From positions 275,625 to 339,624 of the forward strand of contig NZ_QVQH01000003.1 of the NCBI RefSeq assembly GCF_003428645.1: a stretch of 64,000 bases of DNA, in the 5' to 3' direction. Positions 10,593 through 20,249 of this stretch are shown in pieces. Both the position numbers and the translations under genes were made by a program. This DNA is from Geodermatophilus marinus (lineage in GTDB: Bacteria > Actinomycetota > Actinomycetes > Mycobacteriales > Geodermatophilaceae). A model generated the notes under the pieces. That model did not search any database. It was not told the origin of the DNA and worked only from the letters and a program-made list of their open reading frames with translations. The stretch's first letter is position 1; each line of letters starts with the position of its first letter.

Positions 10593-10928
10593 GTGGAGCA
10601 GTTCTTCCCGCTCGTCCTGCTGGCCCTGGCCTTCGTGCTGCTCATCGTGCTGCCGGCGCGGCAGCGCCGCCGGATGCAGGCGCAGGCCCGGGCGATGCAG
10701 GAGTCGCTGACCGTGGGCACCCCGGTCATGACCACGGCCGGGCTGCACGGCACCGTCGCGAGCCTCGGCGAGGGCACGGTCGACCTCGAGATCGCCCCGG
10801 GGGTGGTCGTGACCTTCCAGCGGCAGGCCATCCTCGAGGTCCGCACCCCGGCCACCGGTTCCGGGCCCGCGGTGCCCGGTGACGACACCCCGGGGAACGC
10901 CGACGGCGGCTCCTCGGCCGCCCGCTGA
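10593..10928 (+). CDS. yajC: Preprotein translocase subunit YajC
   Basis: A 111-residue membrane protein with one N-terminal helix (about residues 4-22, FFPLVLLALAFVLLIVLPA) and the family domain VGTPVMTTAGLHGTVASL ... VVVTFQRQAI. YajC joins SecDF at the SecYEG translocon. An acidic Gly/Ser-rich tail ends the protein. GTG 10593 is used; secD and secF follow directly. Confidence 0.9.
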   Translation: MEQFFPLVLLALAFVLLIVLPARQRRRMQAQARAMQESLTVGTPVMTTAGLHGTVASLGEGTVDLEIAPGVVVTFQRQAILEVRTPATGSGPAVPGDDTPGNADGGSSAAR

Positions 10929-10938
10929 CGGGCCCCCC

Positions 10939-12606
10939 GTGGCCCGCCGCGATTTCCCCGCGCGCCGGTACTTCGGCGCCTTCGTCCTGATCGTCGCCGT
11001 CCTCTACGGCCTCATCTTCCTCACCGGTGACACCCGGACCCCGCAGCTGGGGCTCGACCTGCGGGGCGGGACCACCGTCACCCTGTCCGCGAGCACCCCC
11101 GACGGGCAGGCGCCGGCCCCCGAGGACCTCGAGCTGGCCCGGCGGATCATCGAGCAGCGGGTGAACGGCCTCGGTGTCGCCGAGGCGTCGGTGGTCACCG
11201 AGGGCGACTCGAACATCGTCATCTCGGTGCCCGGCGAGGAGGGCGACGAGGCGCGCGAGGTCGGGCAGACCGCGCAGCTGCGCTTCCGGCCGGTCGTCCA
11301 GGGCCCCGAGCCGGCCACCCCGGCCGCCGAACCCACCGACGCCGCCGAACCCACCGACCCGGCGGCCGCCACCGACGGGGCTGAGCCGACCGACGCCGCC
11401 GAGCCCACCGGCGGGGCGGTCGAGGACCCGACCGCGCCGGACCCGGACGCGCCCCCGGTCACCCAGGAGGAGGCCGCGGCCGAGTACGCGACCCTCACCT
11501 GCGACCCCGAGGACGCCAGCCCCGACGTGGCGCAGCCGGAGAGCTACGTCGCCGCCTGCACCGAGGACGGCACCGCCAAGTACCTGCTCGGCCCGGCCAT
11601 CCTCGAGGGCACCGACATCACCGACGCCCAGGCCGGCACGCAGCAGGCCACCGGTGAGTGGGTCGTGCTGCTCGACTTCAACTCCACGGGCGAGAACACC
11701 TGGGCCGCCTACACCGCGGCCAACGTCGGGGCCAACGTCGCCTTCACCCTCGACGGGCGGGTGATCTCCGCGCCGACCATCCAGGGCGCGATCACCAGCA
11801 ACCCGACCACGATCACCGGCTCCTTCGACCAGGAGACGGCCGAGGAGCTGGCCAACCAGCTGCGCTACGGCGCGCTGCCGCTGACCTTCACCCAGGCCAC
11901 CGCGCAGTCCATCTCGACCGAGCTGGGCGCCGAGCAGCTGCGCGCCGGGCTGATCGCCGGCGCGATCGGCATCGGGCTGGTCTTCGTCTACGCGCTGTTC
12001 TACTACCGGCTGCTCGGCCTGGTGATGATCGCGAGCCTGGTGCTCTCGGCGGTCGTCGTCTACGCCGTCCTGGTGCTGCTGGGCCGGCAGATCGGCTTCA
12101 CGCTGAGCCTGGCCGGCATCGCCGGGTTCATCGTGGCCATCGGCATCACCGCGGATTCCTTCGTCGTGTACTTCGAGCGGCTCAAGGACGAGATCCGGGA
12201 GGGCCGCACCCTGCGCTCGGCCGTGCCGCGCGCCTGGGTGCGCGCCCGGCGGACGATCCTGTCGGCCGACGCGGTGAGCTTCCTGGCCGCGGCGATCCTC
12301 TACGTGCTGGCCATCGGCGACGTGAAGGGCTTCGCCTTCACCCTCGGCATGTCCACCGTGCTGGACCTGGTCGTCGTCTTCCTCTTCACCCACCCCCTGA
12401 TGGTCGTGCTGGCCCGGTTCCGCGGCTTCGGCAGCAGCCGGTTCTCCGGCCTCGGCCGCAGCCTCGACCGGCCCGCCGGGCCGGCTCGTCCCGGCCGCAC
12501 GCCGGACCGCGAGCTCGTGGGGGCCGGCCGCGCCGCCGGTGCGACGACGACCGGTGCGACGACGACCGGTGCGACGGCCGCCGGCCAGGACAGGAGCAAG
12601 GCATGA
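10939..12606 (+). CDS. secD: Protein translocase subunit SecD
   Basis: A 555-residue polytopic membrane protein that uses the proton gradient to help pull secreted proteins through SecYEG. It has TM1 near 15-32, the LGLDLRGGTTV motif near 38, a large periplasmic P1 domain, and five C-terminal helices from about 330 with the SIGITADSFVVYFERLKDE-type motif. The P1 domain carries a low-complexity insert (about residues 125-170) made of AAEPTDA-like repeats. GTG 10939 is chosen because the upstream in-frame start (10879) would overlap yajC by 50 bp. The stop overlaps secF by 4 bp. Confidence 0.93.
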   Translation: MARRDFPARRYFGAFVLIVAVLYGLIFLTGDTRTPQLGLDLRGGTTVTLSASTPDGQAPAPEDLELARRIIEQRVNGLGVAEASVVTEGDSNIVISVPGEEGDEAREVGQTAQLRFRPVVQGPEPATPAAEPTDAAEPTDPAAATDGAEPTDAAEPTGGAVEDPTAPDPDAPPVTQEEAAAEYATLTCDPEDASPDVAQPESYVAACTEDGTAKYLLGPAILEGTDITDAQAGTQQATGEWVVLLDFNSTGENTWAAYTAANVGANVAFTLDGRVISAPTIQGAITSNPTTITGSFDQETAEELANQLRYGALPLTFTQATAQSISTELGAEQLRAGLIAGAIGIGLVFVYALFYYRLLGLVMIASLVLSAVVVYAVLVLLGRQIGFTLSLAGIAGFIVAIGITADSFVVYFERLKDEIREGRTLRSAVPRAWVRARRTILSADAVSFLAAAILYVLAIGDVKGFAFTLGMSTVLDLVVVFLFTHPLMVVLARFRGFGSSRFSGLGRSLDRPAGPARPGRTPDRELVGAGRAAGATTTGATTTGATAAGQDRSKA

Positions 12607-13994
12607 GCCGCCGCGACCACACGACCGACGCGACCACCGACGGCACGCTGCCGGTGGGCACCGCCGCGGACGAGGCGACCGACACCTCCTCGGCCACCGA
12701 GGACGCCGCGACCGCCGCCGACGACGCGGCGCTGGCCGACGCCGGCCTGGGCCCCGGGGGTGCCCGCGGGGCGGGCACCGGCCGGCGCTCGTCGCTGGCG
12801 CACCGCCTCTACAACGGCGAGGCGGGCCTGGACGTCGTCGGCCGGAGCCGGCTGATCTACCGGATCACCGCGGTCGTCGTGCTCCTGTGCATCGCCGCGA
12901 TGGTCTTCCGCGGGTTCAACTTCGGCATCGACTTCGAGGGCGGCAACAGCCTGCGCCTGCCCGGCACCTCCGAGCAGCTCACCGAGGTGCGGGAGGCGGC
13001 GGAGGACGCCGGCGCGTCGGTGGCCAGCGCCCAGGTGGTGGGCGGGAACACGCTGCTGCTGCGCACCGAGGCGCTCGACAACGAGGCCGAGCGCAGCGTC
13101 GTCGAGGCGGTCGCGGCGGCCGCCGGGGTGGAGCCCTCGCAGGTGAGCCCGGAGGCGGTCAGCGCCGAGTGGGGTCGCGACATCACCGACCAGGCGCTCA
13201 TCGCCCTGGCGGTCTTCTTCGTCGCCGTCGTGCTCTTCCTCGCGCTCCGGTTCCAGCCGAAGATGGCGGTCGGCGCCATGGCCGCACTGGTCCACGACAT
13301 CGTGCTGACCGCCGGGGTCTACGCCCTGGTCGGCTTCGAGGTGACCCCCTCCACGGTGATCGGGTTCCTCACCATCCTCGGCTTCTCCCTCTACGACACC
13401 GTCGTCGTCTTCGACAAGGTCGACGAGAACACCCGCGGCCTGACCTCGGGCAGCCGCATGACCTGGGGCGAGGCGGCCAACCTCGCGGTCAACCAGACCC
13501 TCATGCGCTCGATCAACACGTCGGTGATCGCGCTGCTGCCGGTGGCCGGGCTGCTCTTCGTGGGGGCCGGCCTGCTCGGCGTGGGCACGCTCAAGGACCT
13601 CGCGCTGGTGCTCTTCGTCGGCCTGGCCGCCGGCACCTACTCGTCGATCTTCCTGGCCACCCCGATCGTCGCCGACCTGAAGAACCGGGAGCCCGAGGTG
13701 CAGGCGCTGCGCCGCCGGGTGCTCGCCCGGCGGTCGTCGCAGGCCCGCCAGGCCGGCGTGCGCCCGGACGCCGGCCGCGCCGTGGTGGGCAACGCCCGCC
13801 GCTCCGGCGGCGCCGCGCGGCGCGGCGGCGGCGTCGCGGTGGCCGAGCGGGACGCCGACCTGGGCCCGGCCCGCGCCGACGTCGTCGTCGAGTCGCCGGA
13901 GTCGGTCCGGCCCGAGCCGCGGGGGACGACGGCGCCGCGGCCGGGGGCCCGGCCGCAGGGCGGCCGGCGCTCGGGCGGCCGGAAGCGCCGGTGA
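12603..13994 (+). CDS. secF: Protein translocase subunit SecF
   Basis: A 463-residue partner of SecD with six membrane helices. The first 60 residues are a Thr/Asp/Ala-rich tail; TM1 is near 88-105 followed by GFNFGIDFEGGNSLRL; helices from about 198 include the GFSLYDTVVVFDKVDENTRG motif near 260. An Arg/Gly-rich cytoplasmic C-terminus of about 90 residues ends the protein. ATG 12603 overlaps secD, and apt overlaps its stop. Confidence 0.93.
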   Translation: MSRRDHTTDATTDGTLPVGTAADEATDTSSATEDAATAADDAALADAGLGPGGARGAGTGRRSSLAHRLYNGEAGLDVVGRSRLIYRITAVVVLLCIAAMVFRGFNFGIDFEGGNSLRLPGTSEQLTEVREAAEDAGASVASAQVVGGNTLLLRTEALDNEAERSVVEAVAAAAGVEPSQVSPEAVSAEWGRDITDQALIALAVFFVAVVLFLALRFQPKMAVGAMAALVHDIVLTAGVYALVGFEVTPSTVIGFLTILGFSLYDTVVVFDKVDENTRGLTSGSRMTWGEAANLAVNQTLMRSINTSVIALLPVAGLLFVGAGLLGVGTLKDLALVLFVGLAAGTYSSIFLATPIVADLKNREPEVQALRRRVLARRSSQARQAGVRPDAGRAVVGNARRSGGAARRGGGVAVAERDADLGPARADVVVESPESVRPEPRGTTAPRPGARPQGGRRSGGRKRR

Positions 13995-14608
13995 CCACCT
14001 CCCCGGTGGGCGGCCCGGGGGCCGCGGGGGCGGCGGACGCCGAGCGCCCGCTCGACGAGGTGATCGCCGCGCTGTCGGTCGACGTGCCCGACTTCCCGAG
14101 CCCCGGCGTGGTCTTCCGCGACCTCACCCCGGTCTTCGCCGACCCCGCCGCGTTCCGCCGCACGGTGACCGGGCTGGCCACCCCGACGCTGGTCGACCCG
14201 CGCGCGGCGGCACTGGCCGACGGGCGGGGCGGCCCCGGCTACGACCTGGTCGTGGGGGTCGAGGCCCGCGGCTTCCTGCTGGCCGCGGCCGTGGCGCTGC
14301 AGGTCGGCGTCGGCGTCGTCCCGGTGCGCAAGGCGGGCAAGCTGCCGCGGCAGCGGCTGTCGGCCGAGTACACGCTGGAGTACGGGACCGCGACGCTCGA
14401 GCTGCACACCGACTCCGTGGTCCCCGGGCAGCGGGTGCTGGTCGTCGACGACGTGCTCGCCACCGGCGGCACGCTGGCCGCGGCCGTCTCGCTGGTCGAG
14501 GGCCTCGGCGGGGTGGTCACCGCGGTCTCGGTCGTCGTCGAGCTCAGCGCCCTCGGCGGCCGCCAGCGGGTGGCCCCGCACGCCGTGCACGCGCTCTGGA
14601 CCACCTGA
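13991..14608 (+). CDS. apt: Adenine phosphoribosyltransferase
   Basis: A 205-residue purine-salvage enzyme converting adenine and PRPP to AMP. The PRPP-binding motif VLVVDDVLATGGTLAAA is near residue 152 and the VVGVEARGFLLAAAVA block near 88; KAGKLPR and EYGTATLELH are typical of Apt. It is about 30 residues longer than E. coli Apt at the N-terminus. The secF-apt-rel order is common in actinobacteria. GTG 13991 overlaps secF by 4 bp. Confidence 0.94.
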   Translation: MTTSPVGGPGAAGAADAERPLDEVIAALSVDVPDFPSPGVVFRDLTPVFADPAAFRRTVTGLATPTLVDPRAAALADGRGGPGYDLVVGVEARGFLLAAAVALQVGVGVVPVRKAGKLPRQRLSAEYTLEYGTATLELHTDSVVPGQRVLVVDDVLATGGTLAAAVSLVEGLGGVVTAVSVVVELSALGGRQRVAPHAVHALWTT

Positions 14609-14654
14609 GAGGGAGATGACCCCGAGCCGCGCTCGCGGGCAGGTGGGGCCCGGC

Positions 14655-14660
14655 TAGCAT
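14655..14660 (+). promoter_or_regulatory. Candidate -10 for rel
   Basis: TAGCAT lies 37 nt before the chosen rel ATG, in the 89-bp gap after apt. The predicted transcript would start after the two upstream in-frame starts at 14659 and 14662, which supports ATG 14698. Confidence 0.45.
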
Positions 14661-14697
14661 GGTGAGGGTCGCACCTCGCCGCCGAGCAGGAGTCGCC

Positions 14698-17154
14698 ATG
14701 GGCCCGGACGCCACGAACGTGGCTGCCACGCGGCCCGCCGCCCTGCCGGCCGCCGAGCCCGAGAGCGGCCAGCCGCCCGCCGTCCCCGAGGACCGCCGCC
14801 CGCTGCCGGCCCGCCCCGCGGTGCGCCGCCCCGACGACGTGTCGGCCGAGCCCCCGGGCGAGGGCGGGGCCGGTGCACCGCGCCGCCGGGTCCGCGACCG
14901 GCTGGCCCGCCGCATCGTCTCCGGGCAGCGCGCCGGCGTGGTCCGGCCGGTGCTCGAGCCGCTGGCCGCGCTGCACCGCCAGAGCCACCCCAAGGCCGAC
15001 CTGGCGCTGCTCCAGCGGGCCTACGACGTGGCCGAGACCGCGCACGCCACGCAGAAGCGCAAGAGCGGCGACCCCTACATCACCCACCCGCTGGCCGTGG
15101 CCACCGTCCTGGCCGGGCTGGGGATGGACACCACGACCCTGGTCGCGGCCCTGCTGCACGACACGGTCGAGGACACCGGCCAGACGCTGGAGTCCATCAC
15201 CGAGGCGTTCGGGCCCGAGGTCGCCCACCTGGTCGACGGCGTCACGAAGATCGACAGGGTCAAGCTGGGCGACGCCGCGCAGGCCGAGACGATCCGCAAG
15301 ATGATCGTCGCGATGGCCCGCGACCCGCGGGTGCTGGTCATCAAGCTCGCCGACCGGCTGCACAACATGCGCACGCTGCGCTTCCTCCCGCCGGAGAAGC
15401 AGGAGAAGAAGGCCCGCGAGACGCTGGAGATCCTCGCCCCGCTGGCGCACCGGCTGGGCATGAACACCATCAAGTGGGAGCTGGAGGACCTCGCGTTCGC
15501 CACGCTCTACCCCAAGCGGTACGACGAGATCGTCCGGCTGGTCGCCGAGCGGGCGCCGTCTCGGGACACCTACCTCGCCGAGGTCACCGCCGCGGTCACC
15601 GAGCAGCTCAAGGCCGCCGGCATCGAGGCCGTCGTCACCGGCCGGCCCAAGCACTACTACTCGATCTACCAGAAGATGATCGTCCGCGGCCGGGACTTCA
15701 CCGACATCTGGGACCTCGTGGGCATCCGGATCCTGGTCGACACCGTGCGGGACTGCTACGCGGCGCTGGGCATCATGCACGCGCACTGGCAGCCGGTCCC
15801 GGGGCGGTTCAAGGACTTCGTCGCGATGCCGAAGTTCAACATGTACCAGTCGCTGCACACGACGGTCATCGGGCCGCAGGGCAAGCCGGTCGAGCTGCAG
15901 ATCCGCACCCACGACATGCACCGCACCGCGGAGTACGGCATCGCGGCGCACTGGAAGTACAAGGAGAAGGCCAAGGCCCAGCCGGGCCGGGCCGGGGCGC
16001 GCAACGACCTCGGAGCGACGAAGGCCGGCTCGCCCGACGACATGCTGTGGCTGCGGCAGCTGCTGGACTGGCAGCGGGAGGCCCAGGAGCCCGGCGAGTT
16101 CCTCGAGACCCTGCGCTACGACCTCGGCCCGCAGGAGGTCTTCGTCTTCACGCCCAAGGGGGACGTCGTCAGCCTGCCGGGCAACTCCACCCCGGTCGAC
16201 TTCGCCTACGCCGTGCACACCGAGGTCGGGCACCGGTGCATCGGCGCGCGGGTCAACGGCACCCTCGTCTCCCTGGACAGCCTGCTGCACAACGGCGACG
16301 TCGTGGAGATCTTCACCTCCAAGTCGCCCACGGCCGCCCCGTCCCAGGACTGGCTGTCCTTCGTCGGGTCCTCCCGGGCGCGGACGAAGATCCGCCAGTG
16401 GTTCACCAAGGAGCGCCGCGAGGACGCCGTCGAGGCCGGCAAGGAGGCCCTGGCCCGGGCGATGCGCAAGGCGGGGCTGCCGCTGCAGCGGCTGCTCGGC
16501 GGCGAGGCGCTGTCCACGCTGGCCAAGGACCTCCGCCACGCCGACGTGACCGCGCTGTACGCGGCGGTCGGGGAGAACCAGATCTCGGCCGCCTCGGTGG
16601 TCGACAAGCTGATGACCGCGCTCGGCGGCACCGAGGGTGCGGTCGAGGACATCGCCGAGACCGCCATCCCGGCCCGCCGGCCGGTGCACCGGCGCCCGGC
16701 GGGCGGGGACCCGGGCGTCGTCGTCCACGGGATGAACGACGTGTGGGCCAAGCTGGCCAAGTGCTGCACCCCGGTACCGGGGGACGACATCCTCGGCTTC
16801 GTCACCCGCGGCGGTGGGGTCAGCGTGCACCGGACCGACTGCACCAACGCGGCCGACCTGGAGCGCAAGCCCGAACGCCTGGTCGAGGTCGACTGGGCCA
16901 GCCAGCCCGGGTCGGTGTTCCTCGTCGCCATCCAGGTCGAGGCCCTCGACCGGCACCGGCTGCTCTCCGACGTGACCCGGGCCCTGGCCGACGAGCGGGT
17001 CAACATCCTCTCGGCCTCGGTGCAGACCAGCCGGGACCGCGTGGCCATCAGCCGGTTCACCTTCGAGCTGGCCGACCCGGCGCACCTGGGCTCGGTCCTG
17101 CAGACCGTGCGCAACGTCGAGGGCGTCTTCGACGTCGAGCGCGTCACCGCCTGA
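14698..17154 (+). CDS. rel: Bifunctional (p)ppGpp synthetase/hydrolase Rel
   Basis: An 818-residue stringent-response enzyme. The N-terminal HD hydrolase is intact (H154-D155, E158-D159 in [10 protein letters not shown]); the synthetase has [12 protein letters not shown] near 315 and the [14 protein letters not shown] block near 380. A TGS domain spans about 480-545, a zinc-finger-like [10 protein letters not shown] region follows near 690, and an ACT domain covers 738-818. It should both make and degrade (p)ppGpp. ATG 14698 has a GCAGGAG ribosome site; two upstream in-frame starts (14659, 14662) lie on the -10 element. The first 90 residues are a Pro/Ala-rich tail. Confidence 0.95.
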   Translation: MGPDATNVAATRPAALPAAEPESGQPPAVPEDRRPLPARPAVRRPDDVSAEPPGEGGAGAPRRRVRDRLARRIVSGQRAGVVRPVLEPLAALHRQSHPKADLALLQRAYDVAETAHATQKRKSGDPYITHPLAVATVLAGLGMDTTTLVAALLHDTVEDTGQTLESITEAFGPEVAHLVDGVTKIDRVKLGDAAQAETIRKMIVAMARDPRVLVIKLADRLHNMRTLRFLPPEKQEKKARETLEILAPLAHRLGMNTIKWELEDLAFATLYPKRYDEIVRLVAERAPSRDTYLAEVTAAVTEQLKAAGIEAVVTGRPKHYYSIYQKMIVRGRDFTDIWDLVGIRILVDTVRDCYAALGIMHAHWQPVPGRFKDFVAMPKFNMYQSLHTTVIGPQGKPVELQIRTHDMHRTAEYGIAAHWKYKEKAKAQPGRAGARNDLGATKAGSPDDMLWLRQLLDWQREAQEPGEFLETLRYDLGPQEVFVFTPKGDVVSLPGNSTPVDFAYAVHTEVGHRCIGARVNGTLVSLDSLLHNGDVVEIFTSKSPTAAPSQDWLSFVGSSRARTKIRQWFTKERREDAVEAGKEALARAMRKAGLPLQRLLGGEALSTLAKDLRHADVTALYAAVGENQISAASVVDKLMTALGGTEGAVEDIAETAIPARRPVHRRPAGGDPGVVVHGMNDVWAKLAKCCTPVPGDDILGFVTRGGGVSVHRTDCTNAADLERKPERLVEVDWASQPGSVFLVAIQVEALDRHRLLSDVTRALADERVNILSASVQTSRDRVAISRFTFELADPAHLGSVLQTVRNVEGVFDVERVTA

Positions 17155-17155
17155 A

Positions 17156-17209
17156 AGAGGACCACCCGTCCCCCCACGCCTCGCGGCGGGCCGGCTCAGC
17201 GGCGGGTGG
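17156..17209 (+). repeat. Hairpin repeat, copy 1 (after rel)
   Basis: AGAGGA is followed by a stem with arms 17162-17170 (CCACCCGTC) and 17201-17209 (GGCGGGTGG): eight Watson-Crick pairs and one G-U, with a 30-nt loop that begins CCCCCACGCCTCGC. The right arm lies in the end of the convergent methyltransferase frame. The same loop start and flank recur at 35.1 and 52.7 kb with different stems. It probably also ends rel transcription. Confidence 0.7.
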
Positions 17210-17851
17210 CGACCACCGCGTACAGGGGGTCCCCGACGCCGGGCTCGGTGCGCAGCGTCACCACCGGCTCGGTGAACCGCCCGGTCCGCCGGAGGAGCTC
17301 GGCCACCAGCGCGCCGTGCCGCTCGTCGTCGGTGGCCAGCCAGCCGCGGACCGCCTTCGTCGGGAAGCACCGGTTCGAGCAGGTGATCGCCACCGGCCCG
17401 CCCGGGCGCAGCACCCGGCCGACCTCGGCGAGCACCTCGATCGGCCGGGTCAGGTAGTCGACCGACACGCAGCAGACGGCGGCGTCGACGTCGGCGTCGG
17501 GCAGCGGGACCCGCGGGTCGGCGTTCAGGTCGTGGACGATCCGCTCGGTGGCCGCCGGGTTGGCGGCCAGCTCCTCCCGGTTCAGGCCGAGCAGACCAGC
17601 TCGGCCGGTGGCACGCAGAAGTGCGACACCCAGGACGACATGAGGTCCAGCACTCGCCGTGGCCGCCCCGCCGAGCCGTCGATCCCGAGCTCGGCGTAGA
17701 GGTGGCCCACGGCGGTCACCGCGGCGTCGTCGATGTGGGTGACCAGCCGGGGGAGGGCGTAGAACCGCCCGTCGGGGCCTTCGTCGGCGCGGGCGAAGAA
17801 CCCCGCCGGGAAGCCGGCGTAGGGGTCCCGGCGCTCCGGCGCGCCGCCCAT
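17196..17851 (-). pseudogene. Class I SAM-dependent methyltransferase, frameshifted
   Basis: Two frames together make one protein of about 218 residues. The N-terminal part (17851 down to 17582) has YAGFPAGFFARAD and the SAM-fold start RRVLDLMSSWVSHF, then stops shortly after PAELVCSA. The second part is in another frame and reads GLNREELAANPAATERIV from about 17587, then CCVSVDYLTRPIEVLAEV and SNRCFPTKAVRGWL, ending at 17196. Restoring the frame needs one extra base (or two fewer) near 17588-17597. The ATG overlaps the stop of the cyclophilin upstream, so it was the last gene of that operon. A sequencing error cannot be excluded. Confidence 0.75.
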
Positions 17852-18576
17852 CAGCCGGCCCCGACGCTGACCGACTCGACGGTCACCGGGACGGCCGGGG
17901 CGCCGTCACCGGGACCGTTGGACCCGTCGTTGCCGGAGGCCGCGATCGCGTCGAGGACGGCCAGGCCGGCGTCGTCGACGGTGCCGACCACGGTGTAGGC
18001 CGGCGGCAGCCGGCTGTCGCCCCAGACGAGGAAGAACTGGCTGCCGTCGAAGCCCTGGCCGCTGTTGGCCATCGCCACCGTGCCGCGCGGGTAGGTCTCG
18101 TCCCCGGAGACGTCGGTGGGAGAGGTGTAGGTCGGCCCGCCGGCGCCGGTGCCCGTCGGGTCGCCGCACTGCAGCACCTGCAGGCCCTCGGTGTCGGTCT
18201 GCCGGTGGCACGGCGAGCCGTCGAAGAAGCCCTGGCCGGTGAGGTGCACCAGGCTGGCGACGGCGCACGGGGCGCCGTCGCGGGCGAGGGTGAGCGGGAT
18301 CTCCCCGGCGTCGGTCACCAGCCGCAGCCCGACCCTGCCCTCGGCGGGCACCTCCTCGGCCGGCGGCGGCACCTCGATGAGGTACGGGTTGGCCGAGGGG
18401 GCGGCCGACCAGTCGCAGGCGACCGTGCCCGCCCCGGAGGAGCCGCGCGCACCGCCGCCGGCGCCGCCGTCCGCGGAGCTCGCGCTGCCGTCGACGGTCG
18501 ACGCGCAGCCGGCCAGGCCGAGCAGCGACGCGGCGAGCAGGGGGACGGCCGTGGCGGTCAGCGGCCGACGCGTCAC
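17851..18576 (-). CDS. Cyclophilin-type peptidyl-prolyl isomerase, lipoprotein
   Basis: A 241-residue exported lipoprotein: the signal peptide ends in the lipobox LAGC with C24 as the lipidated residue. A Ser/Gly/Ala-rich linker leads to a cyclophilin domain (about 80-241) with the catalytic CHRQTD, the QCGDPTGTGAGG loop and GSQFFLVWGDS. It should catalyse prolyl isomerisation outside the membrane. GTG 18576 overlaps the stop of the second cyclophilin (GTGA), and its stop overlaps the methyltransferase ATG. A 94-bp tract is identical to the neighbouring paralogue. Confidence 0.88.
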   Translation of the reverse strand: MTRRPLTATAVPLLAASLLGLAGCASTVDGSASSADGGAGGGARGSSGAGTVACDWSAAPSANPYLIEVPPPAEEVPAEGRVGLRLVTDAGEIPLTLARDGAPCAVASLVHLTGQGFFDGSPCHRQTDTEGLQVLQCGDPTGTGAGGPTYTSPTDVSGDETYPRGTVAMANSGQGFDGSQFFLVWGDSRLPPAYTVVGTVDDAGLAVLDAIAASGNDGSNGPGDGAPAVPVTVESVSVGAG

Positions 18577-19388
18577 GCGGCGACCGTCAGGGACTCGATG
18601 CGGACCTCCTGCGTCGGCGCGCCGTCGTTCGGCCCGTTGCTGGCGTCGTTGCCGTTCGCCGCGATGGTGTCGAGCGTGGCCAGGCCGGGCTCGTCGATCG
18701 TGCCGAGCACCGTGTAGGACGGCGGCAGCTGGCTGTCGCCGTAGACGAGGAAGAACTGGCTGCCGTCGAAGCCCTGGCCGCTGTTGGCCATCGCCACCGT
18801 GCCGCGCGGGTAGGTCTCGTCCCCGGTCACCTGGGTGGGGAACTGGTAGGCCGGGCCACCGGCGCCGGTGCCGCTCGGGTCGCCGCACTGCAGCACCTTC
18901 AGCCCCTCGCTGTCGGTCTGGCGGTGGCACACGGTCCCGTCGAAGTAGCCCTGCTGGGCCAGGTAGGCCATGCTCGCCGTCGCGCACGGGGCGTTGGCGT
19001 TGTCCAGCGTGAGCCCGATGGGGCCGAAGTTCGTGGTGATGGTCACCGGGGTGGTGCCGGTGGCGGTGACCTCCGCGGGCGGGGTGCCGCTGTCGCCCTG
19101 CAGGTTCGGGTTGGCCGCGGTGTCGGCCGGCGCCCAGTCGCAGGTGCCGTCGGCGCCGTCCACCACGGGGGCGGTCGTGGGCGTCGGGTCGGCGGCCGCC
19201 TGGGGGGCCTCGTCGTCCCCGCCGAGGCCGGTGAGCAGCCAGACGGCACCCAGCACGACGAGCACGGCGACGACGGAGGCGCCGACCAGCAGGTTGCGAC
19301 GGCGCTTGCGGGCCAGCTCGGCGCGACGCTCGAGTTGGCGCTGCAGGCGGCGCTGGGCGGCCTGCCGCCGCTGCTTGTTGCTGGGCAC
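18573..19388 (-). CDS. Cyclophilin-type peptidyl-prolyl isomerase, membrane-anchored
   Basis: A 271-residue protein: a basic N-terminus ([17 protein letters not shown]), one membrane helix at about 32-52, an acidic Pro/Thr/Ala linker and a cyclophilin domain from about 105 with [18 protein letters not shown] and [15 protein letters not shown]. The orientation suggests an extracytoplasmic isomerase. GTG 19388 follows a GAGGAG ribosome site. In actinomycetes this gene commonly sits between rel and hisS; here it has been duplicated, the copy being the lipoprotein downstream. Confidence 0.88.
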   Translation of the reverse strand: MPSNKQRRQAAQRRLQRQLERRAELARKRRRNLLVGASVVAVLVVLGAVWLLTGLGGDDEAPQAAADPTPTTAPVVDGADGTCDWAPADTAANPNLQGDSGTPPAEVTATGTTPVTITTNFGPIGLTLDNANAPCATASMAYLAQQGYFDGTVCHRQTDSEGLKVLQCGDPSGTGAGGPAYQFPTQVTGDETYPRGTVAMANSGQGFDGSQFFLVYGDSQLPPSYTVLGTIDEPGLATLDTIAANGNDASNGPNDGAPTQEVRIESLTVAA

Positions 19389-19541
19389 GTGCTGCTCCTC
19401 GGACGGACGGCTGCTGCGGTGGGGCGCGGGACGAGGGCCACGGCGCGCCCGCGCACCGCTGGTCGATCCGCGAGTGTAGGTGGCCGTCCTGTCCGTTCCC
19501 TGGCAGCCGGAGACGCGCGGAGCGCCGTGATCACCCCCGCG

Positions 19542-19547
19542 TAACCT
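19542..19547 (+). promoter_or_regulatory. -10 element of a probable leaderless promoter
   Basis: TAACCT in GCGTAACCTGCACGG ends 6 nt before the GTG at 19554, with no Shine-Dalgarno between. The divergent cyclophilin starts 165 bp away. Confidence 0.55.
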
Positions 19548-19553
19548 GCACGG

Positions 19554-20249
19554 GTGCTCATCCGCTCGTTCCCCGCCGGCGCGTTCGGGACCAACTGCTA
19601 CGCCGTCGCCCCCGGGCCGCGGCAGGAGTGCGTGGTGGTCGACCCCGGGATGGACGCCGTCGAGCCGCTGGCCCGCATGCTCGCCGACGACGGCCTCAAG
19701 CCGGTCGCGGTCGTGCTGACCCACGGCCACCTCGACCACACCTTCTCCGTGCTCCCGGTCTGCGAGGGCTACGACATCCCGGCCTACCTGCACCCGGCAG
19801 ACAACGGCATGCTCGCCGACCCCGTGCGCTGGCACGGCCCCGCGCTGGCCCCGCTGGTCAGCGGCGTGCGGCTGCCCGACCCGTCCGAGGTCCGCGCGCT
19901 CGACGACGGCGCCGTCCTCGCCCTCGCCGGCGTGGAGCTCACCGTGCGGCACGCGCCCGGTCACACGCAGGGCTCGGTGGTCTTCTCCCTGGACCTCGGG
20001 GAGGCCCCGGGCCTGCTCGCCGGCGACGTGCTCTTCGCCGGCTCCGTCGGCCGGGTGGACCTGCCCGGCGGGTCCTGGGCAGCGATGCTCACCTCGCTGC
20101 GCGACGTCGTCCTGCCGCTGGACGACGCCACGGTCGTGCTCCCCGGGCACGGCCCGGCGACCACCGTCGGCCGGGAGCGGGCCACCAACCCCTACCTGGC
20201 CGAGGCGGCCGCGGGGGCGGGGCCGGCGCCGCGGGGGCGCGGGCTGTGA
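19554..20249 (+). CDS. Metallo-beta-lactamase fold hydrolase (glyoxalase II-like)
   Basis: A 231-residue MBL-fold protein with the metal motif THGHLDH near residue 61, a further His in [12 protein letters not shown] near 145, Asp in [14 protein letters not shown] near 163 and His in [10 protein letters not shown] near 200. This set is typical of glyoxalase II and related hydrolases; the homologue next to hisS is widespread in actinobacteria with no settled substrate. GTG 19554 directly follows a -10 element, so the mRNA is probably leaderless. The stop overlaps hisS by 4 bp. Confidence 0.88.
   Translation: MLIRSFPAGAFGTNCYAVAPGPRQECVVVDPGMDAVEPLARMLADDGLKPVAVVLTHGHLDHTFSVLPVCEGYDIPAYLHPADNGMLADPVRWHGPALAPLVSGVRLPDPSEVRALDDGAVLALAGVELTVRHAPGHTQGSVVFSLDLGEAPGLLAGDVLFAGSVGRVDLPGGSWAAMLTSLRDVVLPLDDATVVLPGHGPATTVGRERATNPYLAEAAAGAGPAPRGRGL

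Noticed and set aside
14239..17370. A 1043-residue minus-strand frame opposite apt and rel
   Set aside because: It covers the well-supported rel gene entirely; the translation is repetitive Arg/Gly/Asp/Val sequence expected from GC-rich antisense frames.
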